Assembly (NCBI RefSeq): GCF_019024325.1
Contig: NZ_JAFNJS010000013.1
Location: 24,765 to 88,764 of the forward strand
Length of the DNA stretch: 64,000 nt
DNA from: Falsiroseomonas tokyonensis
Lineage (GTDB): Bacteria; Pseudomonadota; Alphaproteobacteria; Acetobacterales; Acetobacteraceae
Direction of reading: 5' to 3'
Positions 34,195-42,936 of the stretch are shown here, piece after piece. Each line of letters starts with the position of its first letter. The first letter of the stretch is position 1. The notes below the pieces were generated by a model. The model saw only the letters and a program-made list of their open reading frames with translations, did not search any database and had not been told where the DNA came from. A program made the translations under genes and the position numbers.

Positions 34195-34947
34195 ATGCGG
34201 ATCGGATCCTTCACCCGCCGTGGACTCATCACCGGGGCCCTCGCGACCCCCTGCATCCTCCGCCCCCTCGCGGCCCGCGCTCAGGAGCCGGTCGATATCG
34301 AGCTGGTGCTGGCCGTCGATGTCAGCCGCTCGGTGGACGAGCAGGAGCAGGAGCTGCAGTTCAAGGGCTACGCCGCCGCCTTCCGCGATCCCCGGCTGAT
34401 CGAGGGCATCGCCGGCGGCCCGCTGGGGCAGATCGCCGTCACCCTCTTCACCTGGTCCGACTGGCATATCCAGGAACTGCTGGTGCCCTGGACCCGCATC
34501 GATGGCGCCGCCAGCGCCGAGGGCCTGGCTCAGGCGCTGGATGCGGCACCGCGCCGCACCTGGCTCTACACCTCCATCTCCGGCGCCATGGACTATGCCG
34601 CCGGACTCTTCGGCCAGGGCTATGAGGGCACGCGGAAGGTGGTGGACATCTCCGGCGACGGCATCAGCAATTCCGGCCGCCCCGTGGCCGATGCACGGGC
34701 CGATGCGCTGGCCAAGGGCATCGTGATGAACGGCCTCGCCGTGATCGACCGCTCGCCGCAGCCCTGGGCGGCCGGGATGCCGCCGCTGGATGACTACTAC
34801 CGGGACGAGGTGATCGGCGGCCCCGGCGCCTTCCTGATGGTGGCCGAGGGCTTCGAGGCCTTCGAGACGGCGGTGAAGCGGAAGATCATCCGCGAGATCG
34901 CCTCCGCCCCGCCACCCGGCCCGCTGGTCGAACGCGCCTATGCCTGA
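34195..34947 (+). CDS. DUF1194 protein with a von Willebrand A domain
   Basis: 250 residues. Signal peptide with twin arginines (FTRRGLITGALATPCILRPLAARAQ), then a VWA fold: VDIELVLAVDVSRSVDEQEQELQFKGYAAAFRDP with the metal-ion-dependent adhesion site DxSxS, and later KVVDISGDGISNSG. The combination matches DUF1194, a family of exported VWA proteins of unknown role in alphaproteobacteria. A terminator follows immediately. Confidence 0.88.
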   Translation: MRIGSFTRRGLITGALATPCILRPLAARAQEPVDIELVLAVDVSRSVDEQEQELQFKGYAAAFRDPRLIEGIAGGPLGQIAVTLFTWSDWHIQELLVPWTRIDGAASAEGLAQALDAAPRRTWLYTSISGAMDYAAGLFGQGYEGTRKVVDISGDGISNSGRPVADARADALAKGIVMNGLAVIDRSPQPWAAGMPPLDDYYRDEVIGGPGAFLMVAEGFEAFETAVKRKIIREIASAPPPGPLVERAYA

Positions 34948-34952
34948 GCCCC

Positions 34953-34978
34953 GCGGCGGCCGGACCACCGGCCGCCGC
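34953..34978 (+). terminator. Bidirectional hairpin between the DUF1194 and DUF3072 genes
   Basis: GCGGCGGCCGG (34953-34963), loop ACCA, CCGGCCGCCGC (34968-34978). A perfect 11-pair stem between two convergent genes; no T-run. Confidence 0.7.
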
Positions 34979-34986
34979 ACCGCGCA

Positions 34987-35247
34987 TCAGGCCTTGCCGC
35001 GGCCGGTCTTGGCCTGCAGCTCATCGATGCGCATGGAAGCCTGCGCCTTGGAGAGCGAGGGATCGAAGTCCTCCTTCGCCTCCTCGCTCAGCGTCTTCAG
35101 TTAGGACGCCTGAGCGCCGGTCATCGCCTCGTCACCCGTGGTCCAGTCGGACGGATCCTTGATGGTATTGGAGCCTGGATCGGGCGCCGTCTTCGGATTC
35201 TCCTCCTCCGCCGCGGCCTGGTTGGAGGTCTGGTTGCGATCGGCCAT
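34987..35247 (-). pseudogene. DUF3072 protein gene interrupted by an in-frame TAA
   Basis: From ATG 35247 the reverse strand reads MADRNQTSNQAAAEE, then NTIKDPSDWTTGDEAMTGAQAS, then TAA at 35101-35103, and continues in the same frame as LKTLSEEAKEDFDPSLSKAQ and MRIDELQAKTGRGKA to a TGA at 34987-34989. Both halves belong to one DUF3072 domain (86 codons), in which the residue after QAS is normally a Tyr; TAA differs from either Tyr codon by its last base. So a single substitution, or a sequencing error, splits the gene. The first 48 residues could still be made as a truncated peptide. Function of the family is unknown. Confidence 0.8.
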
Positions 35248-35429
35248 GCTGGTCTCTCCCTTACGAGTTGCCAGAACGTTCACGTCGCGCCGAAGGTTTC
35301 GTGGGGCCCGCGCGCAGGAAAGCGGCGGTCCGGCATGAAGTGCCACATTTCGACCCCGAAACGCCCTTCGCAACATCAACTTTCCCAGCGCAGACTGCGG
35401 CGTTGCAAAAACCTGAGGGGAACCGCCCG

Positions 35430-35789
35430 ATGCGCCGCCTTCTGCTCGCCAGCCTCGTTGCGACGTGCCTTGCCTCCGCGGCCCAGGCGCAGGGCCGCCA
35501 GGACTTCGCCATGGTCAACCGCACCGGCTACCAGATCGACGAGGTCTATATCGGCCCGTCCAGCAGCCCGAATTGGGGCCGCGACATCCTGGGCCAGAAC
35601 GTGCTGGCCAATGGCCGGACCTTCAACGTGACCTTCTCCGGCGGTTCCAGCGAATGCCTCTGGGACATCAAGGTGGTCTATGCGGATCGCGACCAGTCGG
35701 AGCTGCGCCAGGTGAATCTGTGCCGCGTCAGCACCATCACCATGTTCTGGGACCGGCAGCGCAACGGCACCCGCTTCGTGGCGGAATAG
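35430..35789 (+). CDS. Conserved periplasmic protein of unknown function
   Basis: 119 residues. Signal peptide MRRLLLASLVATCLASAAQAQ, then a compact mature domain: FAMVNRTGYQIDEVYIGPSSSPNWGRDILGQNVLANG, ECLWDIKVVYADRD, VNLCRVSTITMFWD. Two cysteines (in SECLWD and NLCRVS) may form a disulfide. Similar small exported proteins are common in alphaproteobacteria, sometimes misannotated as enzymes; no catalytic motif is seen. The frame opens at 35268, but ATG 35430 begins the signal peptide. Confidence 0.82.
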   Translation: MRRLLLASLVATCLASAAQAQGRQDFAMVNRTGYQIDEVYIGPSSSPNWGRDILGQNVLANGRTFNVTFSGGSSECLWDIKVVYADRDQSELRQVNLCRVSTITMFWDRQRNGTRFVAE

Positions 35790-35798
35790 CCAGGCGGG

Positions 35799-37652
35799 TC
35801 AGATCGCCGCCAGAACGCGCAGCACGGCCTCGCCATAGCGATCCAGCTTGGTGCGGCCGACGCCGGCGATCTCGCCCAGCTGGTCCAGGCTGCGCGGCCG
35901 CTGCGCGGCGATCTCGGCCAGGGTGCGGTCCTGGAAGATCACATAGGCGGGCACGGACTGCGCCTGCGCCTCGCCGCGGCGCCAGTCGCGCAGCGCCTCG
36001 AAGACCGCATCGCCGACCGGGGCCACGCTGCCGCCGGCGCTGCGGGCGTTGCGGGCGGGCGCGGCGGAGGCCTGCACCAGCTCCTCCCGCAGCATGACCT
36101 TCTCCTCGCCCTTCAGAATCGGCTTCGCGGCGTCCGTCGGCACCAGCTCCCCGTGGTTTTCCACCGCCACATCGAGTACCCCGCGCGCCACCAGCTGGCG
36201 CGCCACGCCGCGCCAGGCGGATTCGGAAAAATCCTTGCCGACGCCGAAGGTCGGCAGCTGGTCATGGGCGAATTGCGCAACCTTGTCCGTCAGCTTGCCG
36301 CGCAGCACGTCCACCACATGCGCGACGCCGAAGCGCCGCCCGGTGCGCAGCACGGCGGAGAGCATCTTCTGGGCCGCGACAGTGCCGTCGAAGAGTCGCG
36401 GCGGCGCGCGGCAGACATCGCAGTTCCCGCAGGGCGGCGGCTCGGGCTCCCCGAAGCAGCGCAGCAGGATCTGGCGGCGGCAGGTGGCGGCCTCGGCGAT
36501 CGCCACCATGGCGTCCAGCCGTTGCCGTTCGATGCGTTTCTGCTCCGACGCCGCCGGGCTTTCCTCGATCCGGTGGCGGCCGAGCGCGATATCGCCGGCG
36601 CCATAGAGCAGCAGCGCGCGGGCCGGCAGCCCGTCGCGGCCGGCGCGGCCGATCTCCTGGTACCAGCTCTCCGGCGATTTCGGCAGATCCAGGTGGACCA
36701 CCCAGCGGACATCGGGCCGGTCGATGCCCATGCCAAAGGCGATGGTCGCGCACATCACGACACTGTCACCGCGGGCGAAGCGGCGATGCGCGTCGCGCTT
36801 GGCCTCCGATTCCATGCCGGCATGGAAGGCCAGCGCGTCGTGCCCCTCCCCGCGCAGCCATTCGGCGGTCTGGTCGGTCTTGTTGCGGGTGCCGCAATAG
36901 ACGATGCCGGCGCCGCCCTTGCCGGCTTCTTCCCGAAGGAAGGCGCGCAGCTGGGATCGCTCCGCCTCCCGCGGCGCGGCCTCGATGCGGATATTGGGGC
37001 GGTCGAAGCCGCCGCGGAACACCGGATCCTCGGCCAGGCCCAGCTGGCGGCGGATGTCCTCCACCGTGCGCGGATCGGCGGTGGCCGTCAGCGCCAGGCG
37101 CGGCACGCGGGAAAACCGTTCGGCGAGCACGCCGAGGCCGCGGTATTCCGGCCGGAAGTGGTGCCCCCATTGGGAGACGCAATGCGCCTCGTCCACCGCG
37201 AAGAGCGCGACAGGCAGCGTCTCCAGCCGGGACAGCATGCCCTCCAGCGCCAGGCGCTCCGGCGAGACGTAGAGCAGCTTCAGGTCGCCATTGTGCAGGT
37301 CGCGCAGCACGGTGCGCGATTCGCCCTCCGGCAGGTCCGAATGCAGCGCGGCCGCCGCCACGCCCTGCTGGCGAAGGGCTGCGACCTGGTCCTCCATCAG
37401 CGCGATCAGCGGCGAGACCACGATGCCGACGCCCGGCCGGCACAGCGCCGGCACCTGGAAGCACAGCGACTTGCCGCCGCCGGTCGGCATCAGCACCAGG
37501 CCGGAGCCGCCGCCGGCGACATGGCGCACCACCTCCTCCTGCCGCCCGCGGAAACCGGGGTGGCCAAAGACGCGGCTCAGCACATCGAGCGGGTCGGTGC
37601 AGTCCTCGGGGTGGTCCGGCATCGCGGCGGGGAATCGGCCGTCATCGGGCAT
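35799..37652 (-). CDS. recQ: ATP-dependent DNA helicase RecQ
   Basis: 617-residue 3'-5' SF2 helicase. Motifs in order: GFRGRQEEVVRH (motif 0), PTGGGKSLCFQ (Walker A), VDEAHCVSQWGHHFRPEYR (DExH plus aromatic loop), ALTATADP, GFDRPNI, FHAGM, IAFGMGIDRPDVRWVVHLDLPKS and YQEIGRAGRDG. The zinc site is CRRQILLRCFGEPEPPPCGNC and the C-terminal HRDC domain begins near residue 540. ATG 37652 gives a normal N-terminus; the open frame to 37835 is read-through. Roles in recombination and fork repair. Confidence 0.97.
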   Translation of the reverse strand: MPDDGRFPAAMPDHPEDCTDPLDVLSRVFGHPGFRGRQEEVVRHVAGGGSGLVLMPTGGGKSLCFQVPALCRPGVGIVVSPLIALMEDQVAALRQQGVAAAALHSDLPEGESRTVLRDLHNGDLKLLYVSPERLALEGMLSRLETLPVALFAVDEAHCVSQWGHHFRPEYRGLGVLAERFSRVPRLALTATADPRTVEDIRRQLGLAEDPVFRGGFDRPNIRIEAAPREAERSQLRAFLREEAGKGGAGIVYCGTRNKTDQTAEWLRGEGHDALAFHAGMESEAKRDAHRRFARGDSVVMCATIAFGMGIDRPDVRWVVHLDLPKSPESWYQEIGRAGRDGLPARALLLYGAGDIALGRHRIEESPAASEQKRIERQRLDAMVAIAEAATCRRQILLRCFGEPEPPPCGNCDVCRAPPRLFDGTVAAQKMLSAVLRTGRRFGVAHVVDVLRGKLTDKVAQFAHDQLPTFGVGKDFSESAWRGVARQLVARGVLDVAVENHGELVPTDAAKPILKGEEKVMLREELVQASAAPARNARSAGGSVAPVGDAVFEALRDWRRGEAQAQSVPAYVIFQDRTLAEIAAQRPRSLDQLGEIAGVGRTKLDRYGEAVLRVLAAI

Positions 37653-37697
37653 GGCCCTGTCTGCCACTTCTGGCCCGCGGCGCCCAGGGCAGAGCGG

Positions 37698-37725
37698 CGA
37701 TGGGGCAGGTTGCCCTGCCCCATCG
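37698..37725 (-). terminator. Hairpin after the OmpA-like lipoprotein gene's end and before recQ
   Basis: CGATGGGGCAGG (37698-37709), loop TTGC, CCTGCCCCATCG (37714-37725). A perfect 12-pair stem between the lipoprotein stop (37729) and recQ, both on the minus strand, so it likely terminates the lipoprotein transcript. Confidence 0.75.
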
Positions 37726-37728
37726 GCG

Positions 37729-38133
37729 TCACGGATAGCCGATGATGACCTCGACCCGGCGGCTCTCGATCGGCACCGAATCGAAGGGCACGGGGCCGCG
37801 GCCGACCACCTGGATGCGGCTGGCGGCGACGCCACGCTTGATCAGCTCATCCGCCACCTGCTGCGCGCGGCGCTGGGACAGTTCCCGGTTGAAGGCGGCG
37901 CCGCCGGCCGGGCCGGCATAGCCGCGCACCTGGACCGGCACCTGCGGATGGCGGCGTGCCAGGCGGGCGGCATCGGCCAGCACGGCCTGCGCCGGCTCGT
38001 CGAGATCGACGCTGTCCACTTCGAAGAAGACCACGCGGGGCGGCTGGCCCACAAGTTCCCGCGGGTCCGCGGCACAGGCCGCCAGGATGACGGCCGGAAG
38101 CAGCCCGGCCAGGGCAAAGGCGCGGCGACGCAT
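37729..38133 (-). CDS. OmpA/MotB-domain lipoprotein
   Basis: 134 residues. Signal MRRRAFALAGLLPAVILAAC with a good lipobox (LAAC, Cys20). The rest is a small OmpA C-terminal-like peptidoglycan-binding domain: VVFFEVDSVDLDEPAQAVLADAA, VRGYAGPAGGAAFNRELSQRRAQQVADELI and SRRVEVIIGYP. Start ATG 38133 has GGAG 7 bases upstream; ATG 38160 has none, and the open frame to 38274 crosses a repeat. Similar to Pal-type anchors but shorter. Confidence 0.88.
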   Translation of the reverse strand: MRRRAFALAGLLPAVILAACAADPRELVGQPPRVVFFEVDSVDLDEPAQAVLADAARLARRHPQVPVQVRGYAGPAGGAAFNRELSQRRAQQVADELIKRGVAASRIQVVGRGPVPFDSVPIESRRVEVIIGYP

Positions 38134-38190
38134 GCAAGACTCCAGGATTGATTTGTCCATAGGTCGCGCGCCGGAGCCCTTGGCGTCAAT

Positions 38191-38289
38191 GATTGCTCGC
38201 GCGGCGCGCGAAGGGGCCGCGCGCGCGGCGCGCAAAGAGGCTCGCTCGCGCGGCGCACGAAGGGGATTGCTCACGCGAGTGCGAAGGGC
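38191..38289. repeat. Imperfect tandem repeat, four units of about 25 bases
   Basis: Units begin at 38191, 38217, 38241 and 38266. Each contains a CGCGCGGCGC-like core followed by AAGGGG or AAAGAGG. Identity between units is moderate and falls in the last. The array lies in the 180-base gap between the divergent OmpA-like lipoprotein gene and the gene at 38314. Confidence 0.65.
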
Positions 38290-38313
38290 GCCGGTCAGCC
38301 GGCGTTAACCGCC

Positions 38314-39336
38314 GTGCCGCATCCTGCCGCCGTGCCCCTTTCCGAAGCCTCCCTGACGAGCCTGCCGGACCCGCGCGGCTTCGATCCGGTGCGCTTTCCC
38401 GGCACCGCGGAAGGCGAGACCTGGCCGCCGCCCAACTTCGACTTCCAGGCGAGCTGGCTGCGCGAGCCGGGCATGGCCTTCGAGCGCGATCCCTCCGGCG
38501 GTATCGGCCTGGTGCGGCCCTATGCGCATATGCGGATGCTGGCCGACCTGGAGAATGCGCATCTGCTGCTGGATATCGCCCCAGGCACGCATGACTTCCG
38601 TCTGCTGCGCCTGGTGCCGGCGGCGCTGCGCTGCGTGGAGCGGATCCGCCCCGGCGATCCCGTGCCGGGGCCCCTGCTGGACGAGGATCCCGAGCCGGTG
38701 GCGGAGCATCACCTCTATGCCGCCACCTCGGAGCTCGTCGCCCGCCTCGCCTTGACCGCGGGCGAGGAGGGCGAGGCGCTGGCCGAGGCGATGCGCCGCA
38801 CCCCGCCCGGCCCCTCCATGTTCGAAGCGGCGATCGCCCATTGCATCACCAAGGGCGGCTTTCCCATGGCCACCATGGCGCCGCTCGGCCGGCGGTTGCA
38901 GCTGCTGGCCAATGCGCATGCCCGCGTGCTGGCCGCCGCCGCCAGCCAGCCGGATTACGAGGCGATGGAGCGCATGGTGCGGCGGACGCGCGATGCACTG
39001 GGCAATGACCGCCGCTGGGCCGGGGACCTGCTGACCCGCGCGATGGAGGGGCTGCTGCCCATCATCGGCCGGCCGCGCCGCACCAGCGCCGCCCTGCTGG
39101 CCGGCGCCGAGGCCGCCATGCGCCGCCCGCTGCCGCTGGAGGCGCCGACCCGGCTGATCCGCGAACAGCTGGTGCTGCGGGACCAGCTGCTGGATCTCTC
39201 GGTCTTCTGGCACCGGCTGGCCGCCGCCTGGCTGGCGGTGGACCCCGATACGACCGACCGGCGGGAGATCGAGGCTTTGGCGCGCAATGCGCTGCGCCGT
39301 CTGGCGCTGGAGCCGCTGTATCGCCTGCCGGGATAG
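38314..39336 (+). CDS. Hypothetical protein of 340 residues
   Basis: Not recognised. The protein is mostly alpha-helical by composition, with no signal peptide, membrane span or catalytic motif that I can name. Its N-terminal region has PNFDFQASWLREPGMAFERDPSGGIGLVRPYAHMRMLADLENA; the rest is rich in Ala, Leu and Arg. Starts at GTG 38314 or GTG 38332 are both possible. The frame is long and codon-position GC bias agrees with coding. It stands alone between divergent and convergent genes. Confidence 0.7.
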   Translation: MPHPAAVPLSEASLTSLPDPRGFDPVRFPGTAEGETWPPPNFDFQASWLREPGMAFERDPSGGIGLVRPYAHMRMLADLENAHLLLDIAPGTHDFRLLRLVPAALRCVERIRPGDPVPGPLLDEDPEPVAEHHLYAATSELVARLALTAGEEGEALAEAMRRTPPGPSMFEAAIAHCITKGGFPMATMAPLGRRLQLLANAHARVLAAAASQPDYEAMERMVRRTRDALGNDRRWAGDLLTRAMEGLLPIIGRPRRTSAALLAGAEAAMRRPLPLEAPTRLIREQLVLRDQLLDLSVFWHRLAAAWLAVDPDTTDRREIEALARNALRRLALEPLYRLPG

Positions 39337-39345
39337 CGGCGCCGA

Positions 39346-39831
39346 TCAGGGCAACGACTGCACATGGGCGACGAGCTGGTCCAGCGCCGTGCCCCAGCCC
39401 TGCTCGAAGCCCATCGCCGCATGGCGCTCGCAATCCGCTGCGTCCTTGTGCAGGGCGCTGGCGGTGTAGCGGGTGCCGCCCTCCACCGCCTCCAGCGCGA
39501 TGATGCCGGTGAAGAAGGAGGTGGGGGCCGGGCGCCAGCCGGGCTGCAGCGCATCGGTGAAGACCAGGCGGCGCTGGTCCACGACCTCGAGGTAGCAGCC
39601 GGCATTGTCCATCGGCGGCCCCTCCGGCCCCTGCATCACGGTGCGGAAGATGCCGCCCGGGCGCAGGTCGATCTCCGCCTCCAGCGTGCGCCAGGGGGCG
39701 GGGGTGAACCACTTCACCAGGTGTTCCGGCCGCGTCCAGGCCATCCAGACCAGGCGCGGCGGCACCGGCACGATGCGGGTGAACTGCAGGTCCCGGGCAG
39801 GGTCGAGTTGGGGGGTGATCTCAGACGCCAT
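39346..39831 (-). CDS. SRPBCC/AHSA1-type domain protein
   Basis: 161 residues, one START-like hydrophobic-pocket domain: LQFTRIVPVPPRLVWMAWTRPEHLVKWFTPAPWRTLEAEIDLRPGGIF, then HAAMGFEQGWGTALDQL near the end. Such Aha1-homology proteins often follow an ArsR-type regulator, as here, where the two genes overlap by 11 bases. Ligand and role unknown; in similar pairs the regulator controls both genes. Confidence 0.9.
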   Translation of the reverse strand: MASEITPQLDPARDLQFTRIVPVPPRLVWMAWTRPEHLVKWFTPAPWRTLEAEIDLRPGGIFRTVMQGPEGPPMDNAGCYLEVVDQRRLVFTDALQPGWRPAPTSFFTGIIALEAVEGGTRYTASALHKDAADCERHAAMGFEQGWGTALDQLVAHVQSLP

Positions 39832-40165
39832 CGGCTTGGTCCTTCATGGTGAGCAGGTAGCTGTCCAGCCGGTCCAGCCGGCCTTCCCAGGCGGCGCGCT
39901 GCCGCGCCAGCCAGTCCTCCGTCTCGCGCAGCGCCTCCGGGCGCAGCGCGCAGATCCGCACGCGGCCGCGCTTTTCCGTGCCGATCAGCCCGCCCTGCTC
40001 CAGCACGCGGATGTGCTGCAGCAGGGTGGGCATGGCCATGGTGAAGGGCTCCGCCAGGCGGCTGACGGAGGCCGGGCCGGCGCCGAGCCGGGACAGGATG
40101 GCGCGGCGGGTGGGATCGGCGAGGGCCTGGAAGGCGCGGTCGAGGGCGGCGGGTTGGTTAGTCAT
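39821..40165 (-). CDS. ArsR-family winged-helix transcriptional regulator
   Basis: 114 residues from ATG 40165 (118 from ATG 40177). Winged-helix core: RAFQALADPTRRAILSRLGAGPASVSRLAEPFTMAMPTLLQHIRVLEQGGLIGTEKRGRVRICALRP. No metal-binding CxC pair, which fits the SRPBCC-associated subgroup rather than metal sensors. Neither start has a good ribosome site, so the message may be leaderless. A perfect palindrome covers the start region and is very likely the regulator's own operator. Confidence 0.92.
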   Translation of the reverse strand: MTNQPAALDRAFQALADPTRRAILSRLGAGPASVSRLAEPFTMAMPTLLQHIRVLEQGGLIGTEKRGRVRICALRPEALRETEDWLARQRAAWEGRLDRLDSYLLTMKDQADGV

Positions 40166-40176
40166 ATGACTAACCA
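40155..40176. promoter_or_regulatory. Perfect 22-base palindrome over the ArsR gene start (probable operator)
   Basis: The core GGTTAGTCATATGACTAACC (40156-40175) is flanked by T and A to give a 22-base perfect inverted repeat. It overlaps both candidate start codons of the ArsR-type gene. Dyads of this kind are usual binding sites for homodimeric winged-helix repressors, so autoregulation of the ArsR-SRPBCC pair is inferred. Confidence 0.8.
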
Positions 40177-40261
40177 TACAGATCGTCGGCGGGGGCGCAA
40201 GATCACTTAGGCGAATGACTATCTGTTGATCGGCGATCTTGCATGCGTGACAGTGTGGTGC

Positions 40262-40280
40262 AATGTTATGTTATAACATT
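40262..40280 (+). promoter_or_regulatory. Zur-box-like palindrome upstream of the DUF1826/COG0523 genes
   Basis: AATGTTATGTTATAACATT is a perfect dyad (8-base arms around GTT) 13 bases before ATG 40294. It matches the known Zur-binding pattern of proteobacteria (AATGTTAT arms) at all but one position. The downstream pair is a recognised zinc-starvation gene set, so zinc-dependent repression by Zur is the likely control. Confidence 0.85.
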
Positions 40281-40293
40281 TTGCCAAGGCCGC

Positions 40294-40931
40294 ATGTTCA
40301 TCGAAGGCTTCGCCGCCACCTTGGGTCCCGCCAGCCTCGCGAGCCCCTCGCCGCAGGTGCTTTCCGGCATCCTGCGCCCCAGCACGCATCTCGCCATCTG
40401 GACCCGTCGCCTGCCGCGCGCCATCGACCAGTGCGCCCGCAGCCTGGCCGCCCGGGGCCCCTTCGCCCTGACGGCGGAGGACAGGCCCGATGCGGCGGTG
40501 GACCGCATCGCCGCCGCCCTGCCCGCCGCGGTGCCCGCCGCCTTCCTGCTCGACCTGCTGCAGCTCGCCCGGCTCTTCACCCATCTGGCCGGCGATCCTC
40601 GCCTGCGGCTGCGGCTGGAGGCGCTGGCCGGGCCGGGCTGCCACCTCTGGCACGCCGATGCGGTGGGGCTGCGGCTGCTGTGTACCTATCGCGGCGCCGG
40701 CACCGAATGGCTGCCGATGCCCGGCGGCGCCGCGGCCGCGCGGCAATTGCGGGATGGCGCGCCCGCCATGCCGGCGCAGCGTCTCGCCACCGGCGACGTC
40801 GCGCTGCTGAAGGGCGAGGGATTTCCCGGCAATCGCGGCGCCGGCTTGATCCATCGCGCGCCACCCCTGCGGCCGGGTGCCCCGCCGCGCCTGCTGCTCT
40901 GCCTCGACGAAGCCGGACGGATCCCCCTGGA

Positions 40932-40935
<4 letters not shown>
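40294..40935 (+). CDS. DUF1826 domain protein, zinc-homeostasis associated
   Basis: 213 residues. Blocks [54 protein letters not shown] and [18 protein letters not shown] are typical of DUF1826. The CHLWHAD and LIHRAPP histidines/cysteine could hold a metal, an idea from the motif only. The family is found beside COG0523 GTPases under Zur control, exactly the layout here, with a 4-base overlap to the GTPase. ATG 40294 is downstream of the Zur-like box; a frame opening at 40243 would include the box and is rejected. Confidence 0.88.
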
Positions 40936-42128
<1,193 letters not shown>

Positions 42129-42134
42129 GGCGCC

Positions 42135-42914
42135 TCAGCAGCGCCAGTCGGTGCGGTCGCCCTCGATCAGGCGCAGGCTGGCTTCCCAGGCGAGCATCAT
42201 GGTCGGGCTGTTGGGGTCGCGGCCATACTGGCTGGCGGTGCGGAGCCGCACCTCCTCCGGCGGCAGGATCAGCTTCGCGCCACCGGAGAGCGCCGCGACC
42301 TGCGCCTGGCAGGCGCGCTCCAGGTAGTAGATCTGGTTCCAGGCCTCGGGGATGGAGCGGCCGGTGACCAGCAGCCCGTGGTTCACCAGGATCATGGCGC
42401 TGTGCTCACCGAGATCGGCGACCAGGCGGTCCCGCTCCTCAAGGTCCAGCGCGATGCCCTCATAGCCGTGATAGGCGAGGCGGCCGTAGAATTTCAGCGC
42501 GTGCTGGCTGATCGGCAGCAGGCCGTGTTCCTGGGCGGAGACGGCGATGCCGGCGGCGGTGTGGGTGTGCACGACGCACAGCGCATCCTCTCGCGCCGCA
42601 TGGATGGCGGAGTGAATGACGAAGCCCGCCTTGTTCACCGTGGTCGGCGCGGCGGGGTGGTGCGGGTCCACCACATTGCCGTCCAGGTCGATCTTCACCA
42701 GGTCGCTGGCGCGCATCTCGTGGAACATCACGCCGTAGCGGTTGATGAGGAAGTGGTGCTCCGGGCCGGGGATGCGGGCGCTGATGTGCGTGTAGATCAG
42801 GTCCGTCATCTTGTGGTGCGCGACCAGGCGATACAGCGCGGCGAGGTCGCAGCGGATCTTCCACTCGGCCTCGTCGATCCCGGCGGGGATGCGGGAGGGG
42901 GCGTTGATGTCCAT
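42135..42914 (-). CDS. Class II aldolase/adducin family protein
   Basis: 259 residues of the AraD/FucA fold. Zinc ligands are visible as VVHTHTAAGIAVS and LVNHGLLVTG, with THISARIPG and NKAGFVIHSAIHAAR upstream. The length matches the family members that act in sugar-acid or short-chain hydroxyacid degradation rather than true fuculose aldolases. It is the last gene of a minus-strand set with an FAH-type hydrolase and an SDR dehydrogenase. Confidence 0.9.
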   Translation of the reverse strand: MDINAPSRIPAGIDEAEWKIRCDLAALYRLVAHHKMTDLIYTHISARIPGPEHHFLINRYGVMFHEMRASDLVKIDLDGNVVDPHHPAAPTTVNKAGFVIHSAIHAAREDALCVVHTHTAAGIAVSAQEHGLLPISQHALKFYGRLAYHGYEGIALDLEERDRLVADLGEHSAMILVNHGLLVTGRSIPEAWNQIYYLERACQAQVAALSGGAKLILPPEEVRLRTASQYGRDPNSPTMMLAWEASLRLIEGDRTDWRC

Positions 42915-42936
42915 CGGGTCCGGTCCTTGGGGAGGT

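Noticed and set aside
38191..38289. A short CRISPR array
   Set aside because: The units are contiguous, without spacers of unique sequence, and there are no cas genes.
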